The notes under the pieces are model-generated. The model was not told where the DNA came from and did no database searches. It saw nothing but the letters and a program-made list of their open reading frames with translations. 64,000 nt of DNA from an uncultured Prolixibacteraceae bacterium (lineage in GTDB: Bacteria > Bacteroidota > Bacteroidia > Bacteroidales > Prolixibacteraceae). A program made the translations under genes and the position numbers. Where the stretch lies: positions 1 through 64,000 of the forward strand of contig CAJXZG010000015.1 in the NCBI GenBank assembly GCA_913063265.1. The letters are read 5' to 3'. Positions 27,127 to 36,042 of the stretch are shown here, in pieces (the stretch's first letter is position 1; each line of letters opens with the position of its first letter).

Positions 27127-28083
27127 ATGACTCGAAAATACTTTCCATTTGTCCTTATTTTATTCTTATCTCAGGTTCTATTTGCTCAGGAACGATATTC
27201 AGAATATTGGTTTGATGAAATTAACACCGAAACATATACATATGCCACAAAAGGCGGGGAAGAATTACTATTGGATATTTATTTACCCCAATCTGATCCG
27301 GAAATTAGCCGGGCGACCATAATTTTTGTTCATGGCGGTGGATTTAGCGGTGGATACAGAGACGATGAAAGAAGCAAAGTATTTTGCAATCAATTGGCCG
27401 GATATGGTTATGTGGTTGCCTCTATTTCTTATCGATTAACCCGAAAAGGAAAGGAAGGAGGATTTGGATGCAATTGCCCGGCAACTGAAAAACTCAACAC
27501 CTTTAATATGGCAGTTGAAGATGTTCAGGATGCTTCATTCTTTCTTATCCAAAACAGGGAACAATTTGGTATCGATCCTCAAAAAATAATTTTAGCCGGA
27601 AGCAGTGCGGGTGCAGAGACTGTGCTTAATACAGCGTACCTGCCTCCGATGTGTTATGGACTGGACTCCGGGCCGGTTTCATATGCCGGAGTAATTAGTT
27701 TTGCAGGCGCAATACCCGACACAGTTGCTATTTACGATGAGTCTGCTGTTCCTTCTTTACTTTTCCATGGAACAGATGATAATTTAGTCCCCTACGCAAC
27801 TGCCTCCCATCATTATTGTAAAGCAGATAAACCCGGCTTTTTAATTTTGCATGGTTCGCATACAATATCAAAAAAACTGAACGAATTGAATATTGCGAAC
27901 TGGCTGCATACTACCTGTGGTGGAGGGCATGAAATTGCCAGTACTCCAATGACAGATTACTTTGATATAATAACTGAATTTTGTTACGAGGTTGTCATTC
28001 AGGGTAATTCCCAATCCAGAACAACAATAATACCAGGAGATCAAAAGGATAATTATTCGCAATTTGATTTCTGTAATGATTAA
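27127..28083 (+). CDS. Secreted alpha/beta hydrolase (esterase-like)
   Basis: The 318-residue protein starts at 27127 with a signal peptide (cleaved near LFAQ, residue ~20); an upstream in-frame start at 27013 would bury the leader and cross the terminator. The hydrolase features are HGGGFSGG near 61-68 (oxyanion hole), AGSSAGAE near 158 (nucleophile Ser), an Asp in FHGTDDNLVPY near 220, and a C-terminal His in GGGHE. It resembles BD-FAE/carboxylesterase-type enzymes. It overlaps the next gene's long frame but not its chosen start. The ester substrate is unknown. Confidence 0.88.
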   Translation: MTRKYFPFVLILFLSQVLFAQERYSEYWFDEINTETYTYATKGGEELLLDIYLPQSDPEISRATIIFVHGGGFSGGYRDDERSKVFCNQLAGYGYVVASISYRLTRKGKEGGFGCNCPATEKLNTFNMAVEDVQDASFFLIQNREQFGIDPQKIILAGSSAGAETVLNTAYLPPMCYGLDSGPVSYAGVISFAGAIPDTVAIYDESAVPSLLFHGTDDNLVPYATASHHYCKADKPGFLILHGSHTISKKLNELNIANWLHTTCGGGHEIASTPMTDYFDIITEFCYEVVIQGNSQSRTTIIPGDQKDNYSQFDFCND

Positions 28084-28093
28084 GCCTAAAACA

Positions 28094-28927
28094 ATGAAAA
28101 AATATTTAATCGTAATCGTTTTCCTTATTCCAATTTCAGTTTTTGCACAAGAACTAAAAATAATGTCCTTTAATATCAGGTATGCAACAGAAAATGATGG
28201 AATTAACGCATGGTCAAATCGAATTGAAATGGTAAATGGATTATTTAAGTTTCATGAACCTCAAATATTTGGATTACAGGAGGCTTTAATAAGTCAAATT
28301 GAAGATATTTCTAATGAATTGCCGGATTTTGGATGGATTGGAGTTGGCAGAGATGATGGAAAGAAAGGGGGTGAGTTTTCGCCAATCTTCTTTAATAAGA
28401 AAAATTTCATTTTAGTAAAAAACGGTACTTTCTGGTTATCGGAAACTCCCGAAAAACCAAGTATGGGTTGGGATGCTTCATACAAGAGAATTGTTACCTG
28501 GGGGAAATTTAAATCGAAAGTTTCAGGGAAACATTTTCTTGTTTTTAATACACATTTTGATCACCGTGGAGATAAAGCAAGAAAAAACTCGGCAATTTTA
28601 ATAAAAGAGAAAATTAAGGAAATCAGCAATAATTCAGGATTACCCGTAATTTTAACCGGTGATTTGAACCTTGAGCCGGATTCAGAACCAATTCAATTGA
28701 TAAAAACTTTTATGAAGGATAGCGGGGAGATTACTGAAACCGAACCTTACGGACCGGTTGGTACATTTAGCGGTTTTAATTGGGATGCAACACTGGACAG
28801 ACGTATCGACTATATTTTCATACAGGGTGGTATTAAAGTATTAAAATATGCCGTAATATCAGATTCAAAAGAACAACGTTGGCCATCAGACCATTTACCC
28901 GTTTTTGTTAAAGTTCAACTGAAATAA
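28094..28927 (+). CDS. Secreted endonuclease/exonuclease/phosphatase family protein
   Basis: The 277-residue protein has a signal peptide (about 1-19) and the full EEP motif series: MSFNIRYAT, a metal-binding LQE, NTHFDHRG, GDLNLEP, IDYIFI and SDHLPV at the C-terminus. The family includes DNase I, sphingomyelinases and inositol phosphatases; with this periplasmic or extracellular form the substrate cannot be assigned. It lies ten bases after the esterase gene, so the two are probably co-transcribed. I use the ATG at 28094 because it starts the leader peptide. Confidence 0.9.
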   Translation: MKKYLIVIVFLIPISVFAQELKIMSFNIRYATENDGINAWSNRIEMVNGLFKFHEPQIFGLQEALISQIEDISNELPDFGWIGVGRDDGKKGGEFSPIFFNKKNFILVKNGTFWLSETPEKPSMGWDASYKRIVTWGKFKSKVSGKHFLVFNTHFDHRGDKARKNSAILIKEKIKEISNNSGLPVILTGDLNLEPDSEPIQLIKTFMKDSGEITETEPYGPVGTFSGFNWDATLDRRIDYIFIQGGIKVLKYAVISDSKEQRWPSDHLPVFVKVQLK

Positions 28928-28986
28928 AGCGGAGAAAGTTTTTTTCCTGTTCATTAAATTCTAATTTAAAATATTTACTTTTCCCG

Positions 28987-30372
28987 ATGCTTGAATTTCT
29001 TAGCGAACTTATAATAAAAATTTCCAATGGCATTTGGGGTGCGCCTATTCTTATTTTACTTTTAGGAGGAGGATTTTATTTTCTGGTTTATTCACGTTTG
29101 GCACCATTACGTTATTTTGGACATGCTATAAAAATTCTTAGCGGAAAATACGATGATCCAAACGAACCCGGGCAACTCAGGCATTATCAGGCGCTATCAA
29201 CAGCACTGGCAGGCACAGTTGGAATGGGAAATGTCAGTGGTGTCGCCGTTGCCATTACTATGGGCGGTCCGGGCGCAATTTTCTGGATGTGGATCTCAGC
29301 ACTTTTGGGCGTAAGTACCAAGTTTTTTACCTGTTCCCTTGCTGTAATGTTTCGCGGTAAAGATGATTCAGGAGTAATACAAGGTGGCCCGATGTATTAT
29401 ATTACTGAAGGACTGGGCAAAAACTGGAAACCTGTTGCCATTTTTTTTGCCATCATGGCTATGATTGGTGTTTCACCACTTTTTCAGGCCAACCAACTTA
29501 CACAAATGATCAGCGATGTTGTGTTGGTTCCCAATAATATTCCGACTTCATTTTCTACAAATATTGTCATTGGAGTTGTAATTGCAATTATTGTGGCAAT
29601 GGTGGTGATAGGTGGAATTAAACGAATTGGGACAGTAACCGGAAGTCTGGTTCCAACTATGGTTGTCATTTATACCATAACAGTTTTGTATATTATTTTC
29701 TCCAATTCTTCCGAAATAATTCCGGCCTTTAAAACCATTTTTCATGATGCATTTACAGGAGATGCTGTTCTGGGAGGCTCGCTTGGAGCAATAATAATAA
29801 CGGGAGTAAGACGGGCGGCATTTTCTAATGAGGCGGGCCTTGGTACTGCCCCAATGGCTCATGGTGCCGCAAAAACAAGCGAACCGATTCGTGAAGGGTT
29901 GGTTGCTATGCTTGGTCCGGTGATCGATACAATCATTGTTTGCACAATGACTGCTCTTGCTATTATTATTACCAATACATGGGTTGAAAGTAGTGCTGAT
30001 GGAATTACCTTAACCGCTCATGCTTTTGATGCTTCCATTCCGGTTTATGGAAAGTATATTTTGGCCACCTGCGTTATTTTCTTTTCTATGTCAACCATGT
30101 TTGCATTTCCATATTACGGAGTAAAATGCCTTGGTTTTGTCGCAGGAACAAAATACCAGAATATTTACAATTACCTTTTTGTGATTGTTGTGGTAGTTGG
30201 TGCGGTATCTAACTTACGTGTGATTATTGGATTAATCGATATCGCTTTTGCACTGATGGCCTTTCCAACGGTAATTACAGCCATTCTTCTCTCGCCACAT
30301 GTAAAAAAAGCTGCAAAAGATTATTTTGTAAGATTGAAAGAGAAAAAAGTTCAGGAAAGAAATCATGTTTGA
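28987..30372 (+). CDS. Sodium:alanine/glycine symporter (AgcS family)
   Basis: This 461-residue inner-membrane transporter has about eleven helices and the AgcS motifs: GTVGMGNVSGVAVAI near 78-92 and RRAAFSNEAGLGTAPMAHGA near 276-295. It imports alanine, glycine or a related amino acid with Na+. The start at 28987 begins MLEFLSELIIKISNGIWG, usual for the family. A -7-like TACTTTTC lies only three bases before it, which is too close to be its promoter. Confidence 0.93.
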   Translation: MLEFLSELIIKISNGIWGAPILILLLGGGFYFLVYSRLAPLRYFGHAIKILSGKYDDPNEPGQLRHYQALSTALAGTVGMGNVSGVAVAITMGGPGAIFWMWISALLGVSTKFFTCSLAVMFRGKDDSGVIQGGPMYYITEGLGKNWKPVAIFFAIMAMIGVSPLFQANQLTQMISDVVLVPNNIPTSFSTNIVIGVVIAIIVAMVVIGGIKRIGTVTGSLVPTMVVIYTITVLYIIFSNSSEIIPAFKTIFHDAFTGDAVLGGSLGAIIITGVRRAAFSNEAGLGTAPMAHGAAKTSEPIREGLVAMLGPVIDTIIVCTMTALAIIITNTWVESSADGITLTAHAFDASIPVYGKYILATCVIFFSMSTMFAFPYYGVKCLGFVAGTKYQNIYNYLFVIVVVVGAVSNLRVIIGLIDIAFALMAFPTVITAILLSPHVKKAAKDYFVRLKEKKVQERNHV

Positions 30373-30410
30373 ATTATTTAAACATTAATATTAAATTCTT
30401 TCTCATTTGC

Positions 30411-30418
30411 TATTTTTG
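30411..30418 (+). promoter_or_regulatory. Candidate -7 promoter box for the YkgJ-like gene
   Basis: TATTTTTG matches TAnnTTTG exactly and lies 25 bases before the start codon at 30443. No clear -33 TTTG is seen at the expected spacing. Confidence 0.35.
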
Positions 30419-30442
30419 TTTAAAAAGCAGATTATTATTTAA

Positions 30443-31105
30443 ATGAGTTTTGACCAAAAACAATTGGAAAAAGCATTTTACAAAGATGGCTTTAGTCTGG
30501 GCATGGAAGCGGTGCAAGGAGGAATATCCCAACAATCTTTATTTATTGCACTAAATAAAATGTACAGGGCCATCGATGATTTTATTGACAGTTTAACGGT
30601 TTACGCACAACAACAAGGCCAAAAACTAGACTGTAAAAAAGGATGCGAATGGTGTTGCCATCAACCAATATATGCTTTGTCATACGAAATGCAATATCTG
30701 AATGCCTTTATAAAGGATAATTTTAACAAAAGCGACCTGAAGCAAATTAAAAACCGGGCTGAAATTAAAAATAACAAATTCAAAAAATTGGCAGGCGATT
30801 CCCTGCTAAATGCCAAACATCCATGCCCCCTGCTGGAGAATGGCACCTGCATAGCCTATAATGCCAGGCCAATGGCTTGTCGAATTTATCTTTCGACTAA
30901 TGTGAAATCGTGTATTGCTTTTTACAAGAATCCTGAAAATGAGAAAAGCATTCCTGCCCTTCTGGACTTCCCCCTAAAAGCAGGAAAAATGATGAATGAA
31001 GGATTTAAAGCAGCCTTAAAAACAGGTGGATTATCAACTGTTGAATTTCGAATTGAAGAAATTTTACTTGTTCCTCCGGCTAAAGCAATGGGTAAGGTCA
31101 CTTAA
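30443..31105 (+). CDS. YkgJ family cysteine-cluster protein
   Basis: This 220-residue cytoplasmic protein has the YkgJ pattern of conserved cysteines: CKKGCEWCC near 54-62, then HPCPLLENGTCIAYNARPMACR near 119-140. The family is thought to bind Fe-S or zinc; its function is not established. It converges with the thioesterase gene, overlapping it by eight bases at the 3' ends. Confidence 0.87.
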   Translation: MSFDQKQLEKAFYKDGFSLGMEAVQGGISQQSLFIALNKMYRAIDDFIDSLTVYAQQQGQKLDCKKGCEWCCHQPIYALSYEMQYLNAFIKDNFNKSDLKQIKNRAEIKNNKFKKLAGDSLLNAKHPCPLLENGTCIAYNARPMACRIYLSTNVKSCIAFYKNPENEKSIPALLDFPLKAGKMMNEGFKAALKTGGLSTVEFRIEEILLVPPAKAMGKVT

Positions 31106-31529
31106 CCTTTTCTTCAGGAACATTTATTCCGGCCAATTTAAACTTGTCAAGCAAAATTTCATGAGGCAAAGGTCTGCCATCTTTAGTTAAAACTGCTGTA
31201 ATTTTTGCTTTAACCATCAATTGGTTATCCCTTTTTCTTATTATTTGCTGATTAAAAATCACACGCAGTCGTCCTTGTTTTCCAATTTTCAATTTCACCA
31301 CAAAATCATCGCCCGGTCGTAATGGAAACTTGTAATCCAGTTCGGCCCGGATTACCACTGCATCAATACCCTGGTTATGCAATTCAGCAAAATCCAATCC
31401 GACGGAATTTAAAAATTTATGCCGACAGTGCTCCAGGTAATTTTGGTATACAGCATTATTGACAATTCCCTGCAAATCACACTCATAATCCCTAACCTGC
31501 AGTTCCAACTCAAAATCAAATTCCTTCAT
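31098..31529 (-). CDS. Acyl-CoA thioesterase (YbgC/4HBT hot-dog family)
   Basis: The 143-residue protein is a single hot-dog domain with the 4HBT motif VRDYECDLQGIVNNAVYQNYLE near 12-33, where the Asp-x-x-G-x-V-x-x-x-x-Y pattern marks the active site. It hydrolyses acyl-CoA thioesters; chain specificity is not readable. It is followed, upstream on the same strand, by a CoA-binding protein gene seven bases away, so the two are likely co-transcribed. Confidence 0.92.
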   Translation of the reverse strand: MKEFDFELELQVRDYECDLQGIVNNAVYQNYLEHCRHKFLNSVGLDFAELHNQGIDAVVIRAELDYKFPLRPGDDFVVKLKIGKQGRLRVIFNQQIIRKRDNQLMVKAKITAVLTKDGRPLPHEILLDKFKLAGINVPEEKVK

Positions 31530-31535
31530 AAATTC

Positions 31536-32006
31536 TTAATTTGCAGAATAAACCAACTTTGGATACCTGCCAAAAGCTTTTACAAAAAAGCGATGAAATG
31601 CATGAAAACTTTTTACAGGACTGGCAAACATCATGATACATTTTTTATAAATCAGTGGTATACCTGCTTCCCGGATAGTTTCCACAGCTTCAGGGGTATC
31701 TGACATTTGTTGTATCCAAATCATTTTTATACCCTTTTTAACAGCAAGCTTTGCAACCGCATCTGTTTCCTTTTTTGGCGTAACAATAAAAAGATGTTCT
31801 ACATCGGCTGGTAAATCCATAACCGACTTATAACACTTAACTCCCTGAATCTCTTCAGCATTAGGATTTATTGGATATATAACAAATCCCTTTTCCCTAA
31901 GTTCTTTAAAAACGCTTGCACCAAATTTTTTAGGATTTCTTGATACACCTGCAATTGCAAATTTGCGTGGTTCCAAAAATTTCTGAATGTCATTTAAGGT
32001 AATCAT
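31536..32006 (-). CDS. CoA-binding (YccU-like) domain protein
   Basis: The 156-residue protein is a Rossmann-fold CoA-binding domain: FAIAGVSRNPKKFGASVFKE near 16-35, YPINPNAEEIQG near 43-54 and IWIQQMSDTPEAVE near 91-104. It resembles the CoA-binding half of succinyl-CoA synthetase alpha but has no ligase part. The role of such stand-alone domains is unclear. It lies in a minus-strand pair with the thioesterase. Confidence 0.9.
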   Translation of the reverse strand: MITLNDIQKFLEPRKFAIAGVSRNPKKFGASVFKELREKGFVIYPINPNAEEIQGVKCYKSVMDLPADVEHLFIVTPKKETDAVAKLAVKKGIKMIWIQQMSDTPEAVETIREAGIPLIYKKCIMMFASPVKSFHAFHRFFVKAFGRYPKLVYSAN

Positions 32007-32077
32007 GGTTTGAAGTTTTTAGTTTTCCACCGGGATACTGATATTCATAAACAGAACAGTGTATTCTGTTTTCCCGG

Positions 32078-32692
32078 CTATTTAATTATAAAATCAAGCA
32101 GCTTTTTATCTTCCAGATATCCTTCCAGACGATCTCCTATTTTTATCGGTCCAACACCTGCAGGGGTACCCGTATATATTAAATCTCCTATTTTCAAAGT
32201 TACGTATTTCGACACATAAGAAATAATTTCGTCGAAACTAAAAATCATCAATTCCGATCTTCCATTTTGTACTTCGTTTCCGTTGATTTTCAATTTAAAT
32301 CCAATATTCTCAGGATCAGGAAACACGGTTTTATCGATAAAAGTATTACTCAAAACAGCTGCCTGATCAAATGCTTTTGACTTCTCCCACGGTAATCCTT
32401 TTTCTTTTAGCTGATTTTGAACATCGCGCGCAGTAAAATCAATCCCAAGTCCGATTTCATCATAATATCGATGAGCAAAACGTTTTTCAATATTTTTCCC
32501 CAACCTGTTTATTTTTATCACAAGTTCAATTTCGTGATGTACTTCTTTTGTCCAGTTTGGAATATAAAAAGGATCGTTATTTCGTAATAATGAAGAATCC
32601 GGTTTCATAAAAAACACAGGTTCTTTCGGAATATCATTTTTTAATTCGTGAACATGTGCCACATAATTTCGGCCAATGCAAATAATTTTCAT
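32078..32692 (-). CDS. Fumarylacetoacetate hydrolase family protein
   Basis: The 204-residue protein is a compact FAH-fold enzyme: CIGRNYVAHVHEL at 5-17, FFMKPDSSLL near 28-37, the metal ligands in HHEIELVI near 52-59, and IYTGTPAGVGPI near 171-182. The short type acts as acylpyruvase, oxaloacetate tautomerase/decarboxylase or isomerase on small 2-oxo acids. No aromatic-degradation genes adjoin it, so a housekeeping oxaloacetate or acylpyruvate role is the more likely reading. Confidence 0.92.
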   Translation of the reverse strand: MKIICIGRNYVAHVHELKNDIPKEPVFFMKPDSSLLRNNDPFYIPNWTKEVHHEIELVIKINRLGKNIEKRFAHRYYDEIGLGIDFTARDVQNQLKEKGLPWEKSKAFDQAAVLSNTFIDKTVFPDPENIGFKLKINGNEVQNGRSELMIFSFDEIISYVSKYVTLKIGDLIYTGTPAGVGPIKIGDRLEGYLEDKKLLDFIIK

Positions 32693-32770
32693 ATTCAGAT
32701 CGATAAGAATTTGTTGATAGAAAACACAAATTTAGGGCTTTGGGTTAACAATAAAAAACCTGATTGATGA

Positions 32771-32795
32771 TAAAACCGGATAATTCAAAATCCGG
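32771..32795 (-). terminator. Terminator at the end of the methyltransferase operon
   Basis: On the minus strand CCGGAT and ATCCGG (32790-32795 with 32776-32781) form a perfect six-base-pair stem over an eight-base loop, followed by TTTTATC. It lies 64 bases after the methyltransferase stop codon and before the FAH gene, marking the end of the signalling operon. Confidence 0.6.
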
Positions 32796-32858
32796 ACTTA
32801 ATTGGTGGTTTTTCTTAAAGGCTCCATTTAAGATACCCGAAATTATTATTTTAATAAA

Positions 32859-33773
32859 TTACTTTTTAATCCGTAAAAACAGGTTAATGCCGAGTGGCTC
32901 CTGAATAACTTCAATTTTCTCTTCCTTGATTCCGGCCTGCACAGCAAAATCTTTTAGTTCATTTGCGGAACGATGATACAGGAACCAGTCACCCATTATT
33001 TCCATACTTCGCCGGGAAGGATTCTCCACATTAAAATTGCCTATTATTATCTCACCACCTTCATTCAGATATTCGTAATATTTTTTCAGAAGATAAACAA
33101 AGTGTTTGCCCTTAAAATAATCAAATAAGCCTGCACTCCAGATTAAATCAAATTTTCGCTCAGGGCTAAACCGGATTACGTTGGCGCTATAAAAAGTCAT
33201 CCTGTCCAAATAATTCCGGTTTTTTGCTTTTGCATAAGCAATTGCTCTTTTATCTAAATCCAGCATTTCAAAAATTAATGAACTGTCTGGATTTTTTTCA
33301 AAAAACTCAAATGTTTCTGTAACCGGTCCACTTCCAAGAATCATCACATCTTTTCGCAAACCCATTGCTTTTTTATTCAGCTCTTCAAATATTTGTACAG
33401 CCAGTTTTTTTCTGTTTCGTACAGCAATTACAGCTCCTGCCGAGTGCAAAAATTCATCCCACTTCCGGTATTTCTCATCGGGACTTACGTAATACTGGTA
33501 AATCTTTTCAATAATAAAAAAATCGCCACTGTATCCGAAAGGTTTGGTATAACAAAATCCAAAAAGTGAATTGGGATTTAAAATCGGACTAATTTTTTTT
33601 CTAAAAACATCTATTTCTTCAGCCTTAACTTTTGATACCACACTGTAAAAAACCGGATAATCTTCCTTATCCGGACCGTTTTTGGCAAAAATTTCCCTGA
33701 TATAGGAATCGACGTCGATGTTCTCGACTTCCATTACAAGGCTGTCGGTGTTGAATTCAGAACTATTCATCAT
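32859..33773 (-). CDS. SAM-dependent methyltransferase, PhcB-like candidate
   Basis: The protein has ~304 residues. The N-terminal part carries KPFGYSGDFFIIEKIY near 77-92, resembling the R-P-x-G-Y-x-G-D-x-x-x-x-x-x-I-Y motif of proteins annotated for 3-hydroxypalmitate methyl ester synthesis (PhcB). The C-terminal part is a class I methyltransferase fold: motif I VMILGSGPVTET near 143-154, an acidic EMLDLD after strand 2, and FDLIWSAGLFDYF near 208-220. There is no signal peptide. The start is an ATG at 33773 or 33770, within ten bases of the preceding gene's stop. As the last gene of a phosphorelay operon it may make a signal molecule; this is an inference from motif and context. Confidence 0.8.
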   Translation of the reverse strand: MMNSSEFNTDSLVMEVENIDVDSYIREIFAKNGPDKEDYPVFYSVVSKVKAEEIDVFRKKISPILNPNSLFGFCYTKPFGYSGDFFIIEKIYQYYVSPDEKYRKWDEFLHSAGAVIAVRNRKKLAVQIFEELNKKAMGLRKDVMILGSGPVTETFEFFEKNPDSSLIFEMLDLDKRAIAYAKAKNRNYLDRMTFYSANVIRFSPERKFDLIWSAGLFDYFKGKHFVYLLKKYYEYLNEGGEIIIGNFNVENPSRRSMEIMGDWFLYHRSANELKDFAVQAGIKEEKIEVIQEPLGINLFLRIKK

Positions 33774-34542
33774 CAACAATTTCACCAAGTTCGCTATTAA
33801 TGTTTTTTATAGCTTCCCTGTATTCTTCGTCAACCGAAATTACACTCATTTTATCTGCAATAATTACTTCCGGAAATTTAACTGCAAATACTTTTACAGT
33901 ATTAATTACAAAAAATTCACTAACCTGAATAAAATATTTTTTAGGGAACATTTCCACCAATTCCTCAAATTTTCTGTCGGTAACAACTTCATCTTCCAAC
34001 AAATGGATTACCGTATTTTCGCCGTCCTTTTCTATAAAATATACTTCATCGATATTTATTTTTTCGAGCCCCTGTGCTGCATGAACAATAATTTGGTTTT
34101 TTTCATGATCTTTTAAATCGAAAAAAGTATTAAACTGTTCGCTCTCCATTTTCAATTTTAAATCGTTGCCAAATTTAAATATGGCTATTTCAATGTTCGT
34201 TTGAAGATCCTTATCAGCAAAAGGTTTGATAATATAACCATAAGGCAGGGCAACTTTGGCTTTATTTACTGTATCAATATCCGCATTAGCTGTTAAATAA
34301 ATAATTGGGACATCATGTTTTTGTGTAATAATTTTAGCCGCTTCTATTCCGGTCATTTCTCCTTTTAGATTTATATCCATCAAAACCAAATCTGGTAGTT
34401 CTTTTTCAACTGCCTCTATTGCCTTTAATCCCGTATCAGCTGTTCCCTGAACGATATAGCCTAAACTTTCCAAACTCTCTTCGATATCTGTTGCGACTAA
34501 AATTTCGTCCTCAACGATTAATATTTTATACTGCTGGCTCAT
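33763..34542 (-). CDS. Response regulator with LytTR-like output domain
   Basis: The 259-residue protein has a receiver domain (1-125) with phospho-acceptor D56 in VLMDINLKG, YLTANAD and YIIKPF, then a linker and a LytTR-like domain (about 155-250). The receiver is of the type usually paired with HisKA_2 kinases, and such a kinase is the preceding gene. In the output domain the normal F-x-R-x-H-R-S-Y-x-V-N motif reads FIQVSEFFVIN, and the later P-x-S-R reads SVDEEY, so key DNA contacts appear lost. It may act by protein contact. It overlaps the long frame of the methyltransferase gene. Confidence 0.88.
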   Translation of the reverse strand: MSQQYKILIVEDEILVATDIEESLESLGYIVQGTADTGLKAIEAVEKELPDLVLMDINLKGEMTGIEAAKIITQKHDVPIIYLTANADIDTVNKAKVALPYGYIIKPFADKDLQTNIEIAIFKFGNDLKLKMESEQFNTFFDLKDHEKNQIIVHAAQGLEKINIDEVYFIEKDGENTVIHLLEDEVVTDRKFEELVEMFPKKYFIQVSEFFVINTVKVFAVKFPEVIIADKMSVISVDEEYREAIKNINSELGEIVDDE

Positions 34543-34577
34543 TTTATGGTTTTTTTTTAAGATTTTTATTAATTGGG

Positions 34578-35654
34578 TTATAATGTTGATTTAAAAGTCA
34601 TTGTAAATTTGGTTCCGTTTGAGAAATCACTTTGCAGTTCCCCTTCAATCTGCTGTACCAGTTTATGCAGGATTTTCATTCCCAGCGACTTGGTTTTTTT
34701 AATATTTACTTCTGCGGGTATTCCTACCCCATCGTCGGCAACGGTTAATACATATTGTTTATCTTCAAGATTATCAAAATGAATACTTATAATTCCTTTT
34801 GTCTTATTTATAAAAGCATATTTAAAGGAATTTGAAATTAATTCATTTATTATTAATCCACATGGAATTGCCAAATCCATTGGAAGATAAGCATCATCAA
34901 TCTGATAATCGAATTTAATTTTGGCCTGTTGATTCGCATAAGTCCTGGCAATATTCCCTGTTAAACTTTTCACATAAGACGAAAACATAATATTTGCAAG
35001 GCTTTTATGATTATAGAGGTTTTCATGAATCAGAGCCATAGAGTGAATCCTGTTCTGGCTTTCCTGCAAAACCTCCTTCAACCGCGGATCATCAATATTC
35101 CTGCTTTGCATGCTTAAAATACTTGAAATAATCTGCATATTGTTTTTCACCCGGTGATGAACTTCCCTTAGTAAAACGTCTTTTTCCTCGAGTGATTTTT
35201 TTAAATATTCTTCGGCTTCCCTTCTTTTTTTCTCTTTTCTTTCGAGCTCCCATTTCATTAAGGTTATGCCCGCAAATTCATCGATTAATGATAAAAGTTT
35301 TTTGGCTTCAACGGGTTTCATAAGGTAGCCGTCGACGCCCAAATGAATGGATTCTACAAAACTGTCTTTCTCACTGTAGGCCGACATCACCACAAATTTC
35401 GCTTCGGGTTCAATTTTCTTGATTTCTTTTACCATTTCCAAACCATTCATTACAGGCATTACCATGTCGGTAATAACCAAATCAGGTTTGTGTTTTCGGT
35501 ACAGCTCCAAACCATGGGAACCATTTTCGGCGATGTATAAATAGTTTACATGCTTCTCCAGAATCCTCCTGTAAAGCTGTCTTATTGTATCATTGTCGTC
35601 AACAAAGAGTACTGAAATATTATACCGTTGTCCAGGATTCTGTTCTCTTATCAT
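34578..35654 (-). CDS. Receiver protein with histidine-kinase (HisKA_2) output domain
   Basis: The 358-residue protein joins a receiver (about 13-130, phospho-acceptor D63 in LVITDMVMP, Lys in LMKPVE) to a coiled coil and a HisKA_2/HATPase kinase: [16 protein letters not shown] with phospho-His about 167, [13 protein letters not shown] (N box) and DDGVGIP. It has no membrane segment. A response regulator with kinase output resembles PhcR of Ralstonia. I start at the ATG at 35654, eight bases after the previous stop; an ATG at 35684 would overlap it. Its likely partner is the LytTR-like regulator next in the operon. Confidence 0.9.
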   Translation of the reverse strand: MIREQNPGQRYNISVLFVDDNDTIRQLYRRILEKHVNYLYIAENGSHGLELYRKHKPDLVITDMVMPVMNGLEMVKEIKKIEPEAKFVVMSAYSEKDSFVESIHLGVDGYLMKPVEAKKLLSLIDEFAGITLMKWELERKEKKRREAEEYLKKSLEEKDVLLREVHHRVKNNMQIISSILSMQSRNIDDPRLKEVLQESQNRIHSMALIHENLYNHKSLANIMFSSYVKSLTGNIARTYANQQAKIKFDYQIDDAYLPMDLAIPCGLIINELISNSFKYAFINKTKGIISIHFDNLEDKQYVLTVADDGVGIPAEVNIKKTKSLGMKILHKLVQQIEGELQSDFSNGTKFTMTFKSTL

Positions 35655-35661
35655 TTTGTGG

Positions 35662-36042
35662 TTATTTATTAAATTGTTTAGCAATTATCTCTCTTAATTT
35701 AATTGCATCAATGGGTTTAAAAATGGTGTCATCACATTTTGACTGAGCAATTTCTTCATATGCATCACCCATTACACTTGCGGTTTGAATTATTATTGGA
35801 ATTTCAGGTTTTATCTCTTTAATACGGCGCGATGCCTCAATTCCGTCAACCACCGGCATTCTTACATCCATTAGTATTACATCAGGTTCATTCCCATTTT
35901 GCACATAGTCAATGGCCTCTTGCCCATTCTCAAGCCAGGAAATATTTGCATTCGTTTTTCTCAATTGAGTTTTTAGAAGTACAAAATTCATTTTTGTATC
36001 ATCCACCACAAGTATATTTTTACCTTCCCAATTATACTCCAT
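35662..36042 (-). CDS. Stand-alone receiver-domain response regulator
   Basis: The 126-residue protein is a lone CheY-like receiver: acidic pair in LVVDD at 11-15, phospho-acceptor D59 in ILMDVRMP, T in IIQTAS and K in IFKPID. It has no output domain, so it probably shuttles phosphate between the upstream membrane kinase and the downstream kinase-linked receiver. Its start overlaps the end of the kinase gene by eleven bases, implying translational coupling. Confidence 0.92.
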   Translation of the reverse strand: MEYNWEGKNILVVDDTKMNFVLLKTQLRKTNANISWLENGQEAIDYVQNGNEPDVILMDVRMPVVDGIEASRRIKEIKPEIPIIIQTASVMGDAYEEIAQSKCDDTIFKPIDAIKLREIIAKQFNK

